Origin: Arachnopeziza araneosa
Taxonomy: Eukaryota > Ascomycota > Leotiomycetes > Helotiales > Arachnopezizaceae
Direction of reading: 5' to 3'
Assembly: GCA_003988855.1 (NCBI GenBank)
Contig: QYAI01000235.1
Span: 1-28,802, forward strand
DNA length: 28,802 bases
The notes under the pieces are model-generated. The model was given only the letters and a program-made list of their open reading frames with translations. It did not search any database and was not told where the DNA came from. Position numbers and translations under genes: made by a program. Shown in pieces: positions 1-9,943 of the stretch (its first letter is position 1; every line of letters begins with the position of its first letter).

Positions 1-290
1 CCGGTCGCAATTTTGAGGGTGGACGTTTTGCTTGCGGGTGGACCTTTGCTTTCTCCGACCACCAGGGCCTGCCCGTGCGTGGAAGAGCACCGACTATTAG
101 TGGAGCTAAAATGGAAAAGATTCAGATCATGTGATCTGCATTAGGTCACATGTCATCCAACAGAAAGAAAACCTTATTCTTCTGATGCTCTTTGAGAACT
201 GGATTTTGATTGGAATTTTTCTCATATACTAGCATTCTTGGACGATGATATCGCGTCACTACCATCGGCCACCTGCGACAGAACTGGGAC
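1..290. other. Window start without a recognisable gene
   Basis: No convincing reading frame, RNA gene or repeat is seen here. It is the 3' flank of the minus-strand gene whose stop codon lies at 291-293. Confidence 0.6.
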
Positions 291-1376
291 CTACTTGAAT
301 CCCTTCATCCTCTTAAACTCCCACACACTCCCAGCAGACACACTCGAAGGCAGCGGCTGATATCCCAACACATTCTCTACGAACGCTAGCACCAACATAG
401 CACTCACTTCTCTTCCCCGGATTGCCTCCATTATCAAAGTATCATGCATCAACCCCAACCCAAACGTACTCTCTTGCAATTTAATCTCTACCATTGGCGG
501 TCGATCAACTCGGTTCACCTCACCTCTACACCACCTTCTTAGATACTCATCCAAGCAAGCCAAACTCGGTGAGTGACTTCCTTGAACAACCACTCTCATA
601 CGCCCTTCTTGCCGAACAGTTATCCAATACGGCGGTTTGCGAAGGAGTTCTTCCGGACGTGGAACGGTGGAGACTTCGGGCATGGGATCCTCTTCCAATC
701 CGTGCGGCTCGGTTGAACGCTGGGGATTGCGAACTGGGAGTGATGGTTGAGGCTCCGGAGCGCCAAGGTCGAGATCAGCCCAGTCTTCACCATCATCTGC
801 GTTTGCAATGTTTTTGTTTGAGCTGCCTAGGGCTTTCGCCGGGAGCGTTGGAGACGGAGCGAATAATTGTATCAAGTCTCCTGCGAAACCAGCGAGTACA
901 GTGTGTTGCTGGCTCGGCTCGGCTTTTGGGAAAGCGATCACGAAGACTGATTTGTTGGCTCGCCAGGCGGTTGTTGGTCTGGTCGAGGTTCCTGTCGCAA
1001 TCTGGAATGCATTAGCTTGATATTTAGGACCATTGCTTCAATCTTATCTCACCTCAATCACGAGTTCTAGTCTTCCCTTCGACTTGAGAGCATCAAGAAG
1101 CTTGTCCACATTCTCTTCATTCTCCTCTGTTTCAAGCCAAGAAGTGAAAGCATCACACCACGTGATAATTGAACTGGCAATGTTGGGGACAAAGGTCGCA
1201 GGATCTGGATAGAATCCCTGAAGTGTCTTCCACAACATAATCCATTCTGGATCCAATGTTACTGAATACCCCAGGGTTGCTGTGAGTGCTTTGAGTTTGA
1301 TAGCTAGTTTGGAGTCTTCTGAGGTGACATGATCACGAATGTTCTGGCGGATACGCGTTGGTCTGGAGCAGTTCAT
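291..1376 (-). CDS. Hypothetical two-exon fungal protein, 344 aa
   Basis: I do not recognise a family. Exon 1 runs 1376-1053 and exon 2 runs 1001-291; the 51-nt intron (1002-1052) has donor GTGAGA, branch GCTAAT and acceptor CCAG, and removing it joins the frames in phase 0. The N-terminal part is helical with Trp/Leu-rich segments (DPEWIMLWKTLQGF), the centre is Pro/Glu/Asp-rich and probably disordered, and the C-terminal 100 residues look folded (PPYWITVRQEGRMRVVV, then FGLGLMHDTLIMEAIRG). No signal peptide or membrane helix is visible. The frame stays open for 19 codons upstream of the chosen ATG (including FRGPCWDEL), and a CTTCAG acceptor lies at about 1399-1404, so an extra 5' exon is possible and the start is uncertain. 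Confidence 0.6.
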
Positions 1377-1462
1377 CAGTTCATCCCAACAAGGACCCCT
1401 GAAGAGCTCACAAGGTAGGGGTAGCCATTTTAATCAGACTGTTTTTCCTCTCTTGCTTTCAG

Positions 1463-1606
1463 AAGGTGGCGGTCAAGAGATACGTCAATGTCAATGAATT
1501 GGATCTAAGCGATGTACAGTCCAAGAACTTCCGTCTCAACAAATACGAACTCCAGCAAGTGCAGCTTCGAAGGATTGAAATGGCACCAGGAACACACGGA
1601 TGGTGA
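1463..1606 (+). pseudogene. Possible exon or gene fragment
   Basis: A frame of 47 codons follows a good acceptor (TGCTTTCAG, 1454-1462) and has gene-like codon use, with a charged helical reading such as VNVNELDLSDVQSKNFRLNK. A GTAGGG donor lies 49 bases upstream at 1414, but the frame before it is closed by a TGA and belongs to the opposite-strand gene. There is no ATG. It may be a relic of a decayed gene or a chance frame. Confidence 0.25.
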
Positions 1607-1727
1607 CTCAAGTTCAGCCCTGTCCCACATCCGGCATTCTGCCTTACCCCTTTTCGATCCTGTGGAGATGATGGGGGTGGGTGCTGCCTCACCGCCGCCG
1701 TTTCAGCCACCAAAGCCACATTTAAGC

Positions 1728-2043
1728 TTAATTTCTTGGCTCCTTCCTGTTTCTGTCAATATGGGAGACAACCTGGTAACATCGCTTTCTGGGTGCTGTC
1801 TCTGGATCGCGCGTTGCTTTCTCTGCTTCGGCGAGCGAATGAGGGAATCCGATGTCACATCGCAGGTGTATTTTTAGACCAGATGGGTCTATCTTGATGT
1901 TAGTTCCAACCACGCCGAGTACGCTCGCATACTCTGTTTTTGACAAGCTGTCTGTTCTTGGATATTGAGCTGTGCTCGGACGTCTGTCTGATATCTTGCG
2001 TTTCTGCCCGAATTATGTCTTGCAGTTGCGTAATGGATACCAT
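1728..2043 (-). CDS. Tentative small two-exon gene, about 91 aa
   Basis: An ATG at 2043 opens 37 codons (beginning MVSITQLQDIIRAETQDI, amphipathic and charged). A strong GTATGC donor at 1932 and an AAG acceptor at 1893 give a 40-nt intron containing ACTAAC and keep the frame open for a further 54 residues that are basic and probably disordered. The nearby ATAG acceptor four bases later would instead end the protein within four codons. No homology is recognised, and the short intron and composition make this weak. Confidence 0.2.
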
Positions 2044-2049
2044 TTTCCC

Positions 2050-3260
2050 TATCTTCCTCTCATGAAATTTTCTATTGATCTTTGCAACAAGATGCCTTCA
2101 AGGGAATCCCAGTCTACTTTGAAAACAAATTGAAGTCGCTGGCTTTCATCGGTTTACGAGACGAGGTCAGAAGTTAAGGAGTTTTCAGTATCCGTTGCCA
2201 AAAATAACATTTGCATATGACCACTATCAAGCAGGATGGCAACGAGTAGGAGGATTTATTTCCTATCACACAACTACTCTAGCGATAGCTTGAAGATTAT
2301 GTGTCAACCATTCAAGCTCAGAAAAACAGCTTTCATCACTACACAAATGATCAAAGCACTACAAGTCTATTTTTGTATCTTATTTACCACATGAAATATC
2401 TACATACTTAGTAAATACCAATATATAATTTTTCTAGCACATGAAATTTAGAGAGTGACAATTTCCAACTCTATATCTACAAATTTTTTAGAGCTATAAT
2501 TCTGGATTCTATATTTAGAGCATATTTCCAGATATCAGGAGAGTATTTTCCTGTCCAAGAAAAATATCAATGGTTTTTGCACTTTTCTACCTCCCACGGC
2601 TAGATCATTGCAAACCTTCTGTAGATTAAAACGACACAAGATCCCTAAAATATCTATTATTATATCTCTATCCATCCACTTGGGTTTGTTAGCTCGTGAA
2701 CTCATGAGATTCAAAGTTCGCTTACCTCGTTGTTTCATCCAGTCAAATCTGCCTATCCACCAAATCCTTCCGCTATTCCTCGCATCTAGCTTTAGCTTCG
2801 AGAAGGGCCCTCTATTAAATCCTCTTGCTAGTGACACCTTGTTCCTCGCCGAACCCAAAAAGGGTCGAATCCTGCCACGAGCCGCATACCAAGCCAAATG
2901 TTTCTCGCACAGATATTTTAGCGGTTGCGTTACCGTGCTCCTCTAGCTTCTTATTCGCCTGACACATAATTAAACACTGTCCCACGTTGTTTTTTAGACG
3001 GCAAGGCACACCGACTTTCAGCTCTCCGCGGTGGTGTCTTGGTGTCTGCAGTTCTGGCGTTTGTGGCGCACAAGCTCAAATTGGCAGGAGGGGTAGCTCA
3101 CTCAGGCACATGGAGCTTGGGGCAATTATGATGAATATATATATTCAGTCTTCAGATACTGCTTTCAATTATCATCAAACCGTTCAATCATCTCAACTCA
3201 CCTCAATACTCAATCGATTCTATCACCATTCTCATTTTCGGAGTCTAAATATCATCCATC
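2050..3260. other. Intergenic, AT-rich, with unassigned open frames
   Basis: 2200-2530 is AT-rich with no gene. Between 2535 and 3009 both strands carry open frames of 60-120 codons (2535-2897 and 2815-3009 minus; 2608-2946 plus). None has a signal, motif or splice structure that I recognise, and the two strands read equally well, so I call no gene. The last 130 bases before 3261, rich in CTCAATC/CATC, look like a promoter and 5' leader for the gene that follows. Confidence 0.45.
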
Positions 3261-4334
3261 ATGTCTGCCGACAAAGCCCCAGTTGCAAAGCTCCCTCTTG
3301 CTGCTCGCAAAAACTGTATATGGGCCTGAATTCATTTTTAAATCAAGAAGATTTCTGACAGACAATCTAGTCCGCGATGGCTTTGAGGCAAAGAAACCAG
3401 AACTTGAAGCCAAACTCTCCACTATGCTTGGTGTCCCGTGGACAATGGAGGCCAATGCTTTAGCCATTTATCCCTACGCCGAGGAAAATTCTTATGGACA
3501 AAACTCTCCAGGAGACTGTATCTATGCGTAAGATTTTGAGGCTTCCATTATTTCAGGTTCTGATCTTCATAGTTATTTCGATGGTCTTCTCTGGACCCTA
3601 AAGTACTTCCTCGACAAGCACGGCGACTCTGGAAAGGACGAGCTAAACTCTGTCTGCACATCCCACATTGTGACTTTGTCCGCCTCAACCAAATTCAGCT
3701 ACTGTGGTTGCGACGTCGAAGATGGAAAGCTCCGTCTCCTCTTCCACCCAAACAATCTCGGAAGCAACATCAGCCACGTCGCCGAGAAACTCGATGAAGC
3801 TCTCTCCACCGCTCCTCAACCCGAGGGAGCATCTCCTCTCTCATACGCCGCTCGCCACTCCATCAAGACAGACTACGAGCCAAAGATCGGGACCCTCCTC
3901 GAGAAAGCGCAAAAAGCTCTCCACAACCCTGAGTTCAAATTCGATCCCAACTTTGAGGCATTCGGCGCCAAGTTCAAGGGCGACAAGGATGTCCGCGATG
4001 ATTGGGAGACCAACCTTGGTAGCTTTGCCTGGAAGTACTTTGAGAGTTTTGTAGACGCGCTGGAGCGAGAGAAGTTCGCTGATGATGAGATGCTGAGAGA
4101 GGGTCTTGAGGAGGGCGCTCCAAAGGGTGTGTTGCAGCTGAGAATTGTGGATAAGTTGAACAGTGGCTACAACCAGATCTTGATCGATGATGAGGTCTTG
4201 GTTATTCAGGTAAGTTGCTGATCTGAACTTTCCTCCTCCTTTGAAAGTGAAACTGACTCTTTAAACAGACCACACCATCCAACTGGGGCACCAATATCCA
4301 CTACGCCGGTGAGAAGCTGGTCGATGTCTTGTAA
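3261..4334 (+). CDS. Four-exon protein of unknown function with two similar halves, 307 aa
   Basis: Exons are 3261-3315, 3362-3527, 3573-4209 and 4269-4334. The introns (46, 45 and 59 nt) have donors GTATAT, GTAAGA and GTAAGT and acceptors ACAG, ATAG and ACAG; splicing keeps one frame and removes the stops seen in genomic DNA. No signal peptide or transmembrane helix is visible, so a soluble intracellular protein is likely. The sequence is internally repetitive: residues 122-141 (HPNNLGSNISHVAEKLDEAL) and 288-307 (TPSNWGTNIHYAGEKLVDVL) share a xPxNxGxNI...EKLxxxL pattern, and aromatic helices precede each (FDGLLWTLKYFLDK near 76-89; FAWKYFESFVDALE near 215-228). I do not recognise a Pfam family. 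The splice model is well supported; function is unknown. Confidence 0.8.
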
Positions 4335-4777
4335 AGTGATAGATGGATTCTGGGCAGCCATGAAAATCATATAAAGTGATACGAGTGTGTTTGTCTATCT
4401 TTACCTTCTAAGTTAATGTTCTTGGTGGAAAACTTTCAAAAAATGGGCTGGGAGGTGTCCCTTTTAAAAATCAAATGGAAAATATTACATTCTACGAGAG
4501 GGCTCTGTTTTGCATCTGTGGTTCTTGATGGGCCACGAGCATTGTGCCACTCATCCATGCCTCTTTAATTCTGCGCATTCCTCTGATCATCAAACTTTTT
4601 CCAAGTGATGAGCGGAACATTATCTTCCATCTTCATCTCGATACTTTTGCTTAAAGCTAAAATTTATGGCGAGGAGATTCTCGCGACTTTCTTGGATATA
4701 AGATGGTGAAGCGGATCTGTGTTGAAGATACACAAAAATAAAATGGGAGAACTTGATGTAATTTATCCAAGACTAAA
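4335..4777. other. Intergenic, no gene seen
   Basis: This is the 3' flank of the upstream gene and the left flank of the transposon. No reading frame or repeat stands out. Confidence 0.6.
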
Positions 4778-4779
4778 TA

Positions 4780-4818
4780 ACGTGGTTTATCATCGAGCGG
4801 ATCACTTTTCCCCACCCC
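4780..4818 (+). repeat. Left terminal inverted repeat, 39 bp
   Basis: It starts ACGTGGTTTATCATCGAGCG and ends CTTTTCCCCACCCC. It matches the right end in inverted orientation apart from a 17-bp insertion present only on the right. Confidence 0.9.
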
Positions 4819-4860
4819 GCCACCTATAAACTTCAATACGCGTTTTCTCAACTATCTAAT

Positions 4861-5778
4861 ATGGAAATTCAAACTCAAGAGGCGCAAATCATTCTAGCTA
4901 TTGAGGCTATTCGATCATCAAGAAAACTTAGTAAACGCTCTGCTGCAAAGATCTACAAAGTCTCATACGCAACTCTTCCTTATAGAATAGCTGGCCGAAC
5001 CTATTGCCATGAAACTAGACTCAATCGTCAGAAACTATCCGAACTAGAAGAAGAAGTGATTATCCGATATATACTCGACCTAGATTCTAGATGTTTTGCG
5101 CCCCGGCTCGCTAGTGTTGAAGATATAGCAAATTATATACTCGAATCTCGAGGAGCAGAGCGCGTCGGTAAGCTCTGGGCGCATCGATTCATATAACGAC
5201 GACCAGCGTTAAAGACGCGTTTTAATCGCGTTCACGCCTTCTAAAGAGCATTGTGCGAAGATCCAGAGCTAATTAGCGCGTGGTTCCGACTTGTTGAGAA
5301 TATGCGGGCGAAATATGGGATTGTTGACTCCGATTTCTACAACTTCGACGAGACGGGTTTTATGATGAGCATAATTACCTCAGCGATGGTCGTAACTCGC
5401 GCAGATTGACGTAGCAGAGGCAAGGCAGTTCAGCCAGGCAATCGAGAATAGGCGACCAAGAGTACTGAGATGTTAGCTCACGAGATAACTCTCTTGTCAG
5501 CCGAGGTGCGCATACTTCGAGCAGCAAATAAAGCACTTAGCAAACGCCGTAGGGCTAAAAAGACGAGGGTCCGTCAAGGAGGGGCACTTACTGTAGAGGA
5601 TGCGCAGGACGTTTTGGCTCAGAAGGAGGCAGAAGAGCAAGCTCGACGCGATAATCGCTCTGAGAAGGGTAGGCAAAATGAGAGGCAGCTCTCTGGGCGA
5701 CGATGCGGTACCTGCGGGGAGACTAGTCATAATGCGCGCACCTGTCAGGATACTATAGTTGTATTAGGTACCGAGTAG
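4861..5778 (+). pseudogene. Defective pogo-type transposase
   Basis: A single frame of 306 codons is interrupted by four stops: TAA at 5194 and 5242, TGA at 5407 and TAG at 5449. Family context suggests CAA, CAA, CGA and TGG at these sites, all single transitions of the RIP type. The order is a psq-like helix-turn-helix (KRSAAKIYKVSYATLPYRI, about residues 27-45), a CENP-B/Tc5-like second HTH, then the first catalytic region (FYNFDETGFMM, about 159-169), then RGKAVQPGNRE. At about residue 197-200 the frame jumps to the C-terminal tail, with the remaining catalytic acidic residues deleted. The tail has a coiled, basic stretch and a CCHC zinc knuckle (CGTCGETSHNARTC). No functional transposase can be made from this copy. 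Confidence 0.88.
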
Positions 5779-5828
5779 TTTAGGTTAATTCTGTGCGTTG
5801 TGGTTATTTAATCCTATTTCAAAGTAAT

Positions 5829-5884
5829 GGGGTGGGGAAAAGTGATCCGTTCGATGATATGATCCGCTCGATGATAAACCACGT
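5829..5884 (-). repeat. Right terminal inverted repeat, 56 bp
   Basis: On the minus strand it reads as the left repeat for 25 bases, then has an extra 17-bp near-copy of the sub-terminal motif (TATCATCGAACGGATCA), then rejoins CTTTTCCCCACCCC. The 17-bp duplication doubles a likely transposase-binding site at one end only. Confidence 0.9.
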
Positions 5885-5886
5885 TA

Positions 5887-6209
5887 TACCATATCTCCTT
5901 TGGACGTGTGAGATCTCAATGAATTAAATTTGATTGGCTTAATTTGGGAGTTCTGGACCAGGGAAACAATAGGCATAGATTTGGTTATGAAGATGGCTCA
6001 CGTTATGATTTCACTTGAACGATTTGATGTGATGAGATTTGGTTTATCGGAACTACTAACCTATGTCTCAGATAAAAAGGAAAGGTGCTGTATCCTTCCG
6101 TCGCAGTATTGTCGGCCAACCATCCACCCTGAGTACGGCTCTTGGACTAGCCATTTTTATCGTTTGTTAGTTTGGTTGCGATTATCTTTCTCCTGAAAGA
6201 GTATAGAGC
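5887..6209. other. Intergenic between transposon and 2EXR gene
   Basis: No gene is seen. An 88-codon plus-strand open frame (5930-6196) has no recognisable features. Confidence 0.6.
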
Positions 6210-7131
6210 TCAGAAATATTGTTGGTAAGGTTTTGGAACCAGTGTGATGAAATCCACGGGAGCGGTGGCAAGGCCGTTGGCTTTGTCCTCCTGACGCTGA
6301 CAATGGATCCATGCTTCCCGTCTGCCACGATCCATGATTATTTTTTGTAGGTGCGAGTATGTATGACGTAGCGAAAAATCAAAAGCCATTGACCAATAAG
6401 TAGTGATTTCTGCGGCCTGAAAGAGCCCAGAGAGGTCGCCATCACGAGGAATCGTAGCGGACGAATCTGCTATCAGAACCAGAGATCCCAAGCTCTTGAA
6501 GATATCTTGAAGATCCCGAAGTTTATACCTTCTTGATGCCATCCGACGAAACTCTCTACATCCTCTAGCCGTAGAGTGGCTCCAACCAAGGTTCTGGATC
6601 TGATTAAGCACGGATGGAACTAGAATGCCGAGGTTTTTTGCATTGTGCGATATCGTCCCATAAATTTGGAGTAGTAACCTTTCCATTCTTGACCACTTGA
6701 GGACCACAACATAAATTGGAGATTTGTAGAATGTCAGATGATCTGAATCGGATCTCAACATTTCGATCTGAAGATGGAAGATGCACAGAGAACTCTTTTA
6801 GCGCCCCGACTCTCGACTCTTGGCAAGCCATTAACATTCCTAGAGGTACATCATTGGTGGTGAAAGCAAGCTTGAATTTGCTAGAGGGCGTAAAGGCTAG
6901 TCAGACCGTCAGTTTTGAACCAAACCTGAGCCAACATGATAGTAAAAATGATGGCATACTGTAGGTTCCCGTGCGTTTGATAACATCAGTCCAGCATGGT
7001 TCAACATCGATCCTGACCATTCGATGACCTCGCATAGCAGCTTCCCATATCTTGAGCCTGAGCTCTGGGATCAGTCGTTTAAAAAGGAGAAACGAGGTCA
7101 ATGCTTGGTTATACTGAGTTCCGGTTGTCAT
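6210..7131 (-). pseudogene. 2EXR-domain protein gene, frameshifted
   Basis: Exon 1 (7131-6960) encodes the 2EXR signature, including FLLFKRLIPELRLKIWEAAM. A 63-nt intron (6897-6959; donor GTATGC, branch CTGAC, acceptor CTAG) leads to exon 2 with the expected GMLMACQESRVGALKEF block, the 'C/NRESR..AL' region of the family. Shortly after, between about 6775 and 6745, the frame must shift by one base to continue into the long open frame that runs to 6210 (RSDSDHLTFYKSPIYVV onward). No GT-AG intron of usable size fits there. So this is a recently disabled gene, or a one-base sequence or assembly error. 2EXR proteins are an expanded, functionally uncharacterised group in ascomycetes. Confidence 0.7.
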
Positions 7132-8124
7132 TGTATTTTGGTTGGACTGTTAAACCCATTAGAACTTGGAACACGAAAATGATGTCGGAAGGACGCTCAC
7201 CATAACTGGAACGCTGACGCGGCTGTCAGCTATATAATTTCCTTAAACTTAGAAAAGCTTTTGCTTGAATAATTATCTGAAACTTTCGACACTTTTGTGC
7301 AAAGTCGTATCGATTGTTTTGTTGGCCTTGTGCAAAAGAAATAGATTTTCAGCTCGTCGACTGGTAATTCACGCTATTCATTAGCGCGAATCTATGAAGA
7401 TCAAAGGCGGTCTGAGCGCCAGCGAGGAGAGTATATCAGTCCTCTCTCTTCAGCCTTCATCGCTTTTCACTTGATTCCACTTGCTTTTCCCACTCACCGT
7501 CTCTATAGCACACACTTGCATGTACATAGTTAGATTCTGTAGTCACATCAGCCTGCCATGGTTACCTACCTAGTAAGGTCCTAGGGCATGTCCCAGGCTC
7601 CTTTGGAGGTTCTTTTGCCCTCCATGGACTTTGTCACGCTGCGACCTGAAAAGGTTTGGCACGATAACTTAGTCCTTCAGGGAGCCTGGTTCCCGCCAGT
7701 CAATTCATTCAAAAAAAGCTTGCTTCTCTCATCGTGGAAATCCGGGTGCAGAGCTCAGATCAGCAAAGTTGGGAACTGACTTCTAGGTAGGGTATTTTTA
7801 TTCAATAGTCACACAGCATATCGGGCGAGTTCTATCATTTTCAATTTTAAGGGATTAGAAGATCAACGAAAGTCTATTGAAGAATAAACTAAAGCGAGCT
7901 TGATATCCATTGGTGTTTCATACACCCCTTGTGAATCTGTCTCCCATTTGATTGGTCCTACGAGCTAGACCTTAGAGCTCCGTCGCTGCACATGAGATGA
8001 AGAAGTATGAGTAGACTGGGAAACCAAAGTTAGCATGAACAAACTATGGACAATAGACTGTGATATCAAAAGAAACATAAGCTTACAACGAGTCTACAAC
8101 TTCCTCAATCAGGCGAACAAATCA
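7132..8124. other. Intergenic, one weak short ORF
   Basis: The 2EXR gene promoter should lie around 7140-7300 on the minus strand. 7400-7560 is pyrimidine-rich on the plus strand, like a fungal promoter or leader. A 63-codon ATG frame (7588-7779) follows it but has no signal peptide, motif or splice support. I call no gene. Confidence 0.4.
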
Positions 8125-8660
8125 TCATCGGTACTCGCAAGCAATATCGTAGAAGCACGAGGAGTAGCCGTAATCATTATCGTCATTCTGACAATGATAA
8201 TTCTGAGCCCAGTTACCCTCATAATCAGCGCCAATGGCATGAGTCCAGATATCAGCATCGGTGTAGATGGTGATCACGTCGCGAAGGCTGCCAAGAAAAA
8301 GTCAGTACATAGAGCCCTCGCATAGATGCGTCAAACTTACACTGAGCCGCAAGCCATAGGGTCTCCGAGGTTACCTTGACACTGCTCTGAGAGGGGGACA
8401 CAGTTCCATCCAAAGACCCAGGCCGTGTAGAGTTGAGTGGAATAGGACATATCGGTACGGAATTGACAAATGCCCGGACTGTTGTTGGGGGTGCAATTCA
8501 AGATACCCTGGTTAACAGCAGTGGTGTTCCGACCAGATAGAGTGAGAGCCGTAGCATGCGACTCGCCAGCCTTGGAGACGGTTGGGAGACCTTGAACTAG
8601 GGTGGTAAAGAACAGGACGGCTAATGCCAAGAAGGTGAACTTGAAAGTTTGAGGAGCCAT
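8125..8660 (-). CDS. Small secreted cysteine-rich protein, 160 aa, eight cysteines
   Basis: Exon 1 is 8660-8341 and exon 2 is 8287-8125. The 53-nt intron has donor GTAAGT, branch TACTGAC and acceptor GGCAG, and splicing restores the frame (phase 2). The first 24 residues are a clear signal peptide (hydrophobic FTFLALAVLFFTTLVQG). The mature part has cysteines at 56, 65, 87, 94, 104, 139, 151 and 157, an even number consistent with four disulphides, and an N-glycosylation site at N45. The C-terminal half is Asp/Tyr/Asn-rich (HCQNDDNDYGYSSCFYD). The small size, secretion and cysteines fit a fungal effector-like or surface protein, but I recognise no named family and the role is unknown. Confidence 0.85.
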
Positions 8661-8807
8661 TTCGGTTACAAGTGTAAGCTAAGCTTGTCGTAATGGTGAT
8701 TTTCGGAGTGAAAAATTTATCTTCTTGAAGGTCTGAAGAGTTGACTTGCAGATGGTTTTTTGTGTTGTGGTTGAAGGAAAAAGTGCTGTTTCTTGGTGGC
8801 GGCCCTT

Positions 8808-8815
8808 TATTTATA
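8808..8815 (-). promoter_or_regulatory. TATA box of the secreted-protein gene
   Basis: TATAAATA on the minus strand lies about 150 bp upstream of the ATG at 8660, leaving room for a normal 5' leader. Confidence 0.6.
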
Positions 8816-9425
8816 CATAAGCGAGACGAAGAAAAAATAAATACAGATAAATCAGCTCATTTGAGCTGGGCGGTCAGTGGCAGTGAGCGTGCAGGCCCTT
8901 GTTGTTGAACGGTCCATCTTGCATATTTGCTTCCTCCTACCCTGAATTTGGTGTTGAGGTGCCGAATAGTTTGCCATTGCTGCAAATTTCTTGTAAATGA
9001 GAAAACATCGAGGTCCAAATATAAACAAACTTTATACTATGACATGATTTATCCTCTCCTGATATTATAGAGAGGGGTTGTTTTGCTTCTGGTTTGAAGG
9101 TTTATCCAGGTGGCTCAATAATTGTTGAACTCGTTTGTTTATCGATCTCGTGAACCCGGTTTAGAATCAAAGTTAGATAGATTATTTATGCTCCATATTA
9201 CTCTCAGCTAGTGAGTTTGAATAAGTAGTCCTTGGAAAATTAGATTCTGGGCTTGCTGCCTTCCGCATCCGTTTTGTAAATTGAATAACTTCAAAGGCAA
9301 CATCCAAAAGTTGCCGAGCAATACCCGTTTAGCAGATGAATATCATATGTCGATAATGCCATCGGCATCGCTTCTTCGGTTCTCCGCCTCCTAGGTACCT
9401 ACATAATATTAAATAAGCCATTTTC

Positions 9426-9515
9426 GGTCCACGCCAATACACCCATTCCTCTCTTTAGGTAAACGGGTCCGATCCAACGCCAACATATCCATTCCTCCTC
9501 TTTAGGTACACGGAT
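9426..9515 (+). repeat. Degenerate tandem duplication, two units of about 45 bp
   Basis: Two adjacent units share the pattern GRTCCaACGCCAA...YCCATTCCTC(C)TCTTTAGGTAMACGG. They start near 9426 and 9470 and differ at a few positions, so the duplication is not recent. Confidence 0.75.
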
Positions 9516-9943
9516 CCTCCCTCCTCCCTTCTTGGGCTGCAATATCCCAGCAACTCCAGCCCAAAATAATTGCCCCCAAGGGCATACCTACAGGGCGCTT
9601 TCTTCCTAGCCCGCACACACGCCAGATCTACCCGAAAGGGTAGTGTCGAAAAAAATCAAGCCTCTACAACTGGCTGGGTTTCTGTCTTCCTACAGTTTTG
9701 CCATTTGGAAACTTGCTTCTGGTTCAGTGGGAAGTTTTTTTGGTTTTGGAAATTAATTTTTTCAATTGGTTTTCTGGTGACAAGCCCTAGCGAGAAAAGG
9801 GGTTTGAGCGAAGTTGGGGGATTCGATTCACCCAAGTACTTCAGTTCAAAAGTAGCTGTATTTAGAGCTTTTCAAGACATGTGACCTTTTGTTTTCGAAA
9901 TAGCCTTTGAGTCTGGTTTTGTGTCACAGCAAGAGATGTCAAG

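Larger units (their letters stand above)
4780..5884 (+). mobile_element. Internally deleted pogo/Fot1-type DNA transposon, 1105 bp
   Basis: The element is bounded by TA on both sides (4778-4779 and 5885-5886), the target duplication of the Tc1/mariner/pogo superfamily. Its ends are inverted repeats beginning ACGTGGTTTATCATCGAGCG. Inside is one transposase frame (4861-5778) that keeps the N-terminal DNA-binding region, the first catalytic motif and the C-terminal zinc knuckle but lacks most of the DDE/DDD catalytic core. Full-length relatives are usually around 1.8-2 kb, so about 0.7 kb is missing. It is non-autonomous, but its ends look intact and could be moved by a related active transposase. 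Confidence 0.9.

Noticed and set aside
494..1020. Plus-strand open frames of 173 and 70 codons opposite the first gene
   Set aside because: They are antisense shadows of the spliced minus-strand gene, which has better splice logic and composition.
2535..3009. Open frames on both strands
   Set aside because: No start context, splice structure, signal or family on either strand; not enough to choose one.
8035..8325. 96-codon plus-strand frame with a hydrophobic stretch
   Set aside because: It lies opposite exon 2 and the intron of the eight-cysteine secreted protein, whose reading is far better supported.
9823..9845. GGATTCGATTC as a possible tRNA T-arm
   Set aside because: No acceptor stem, D-arm or anticodon arm can be drawn around it. 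No tRNA is called in the window.
9570..9884. 104-codon Phe/Trp-rich frame
   Set aside because: Low-complexity translation of T-rich DNA with no conserved features; start codon is not ATG.
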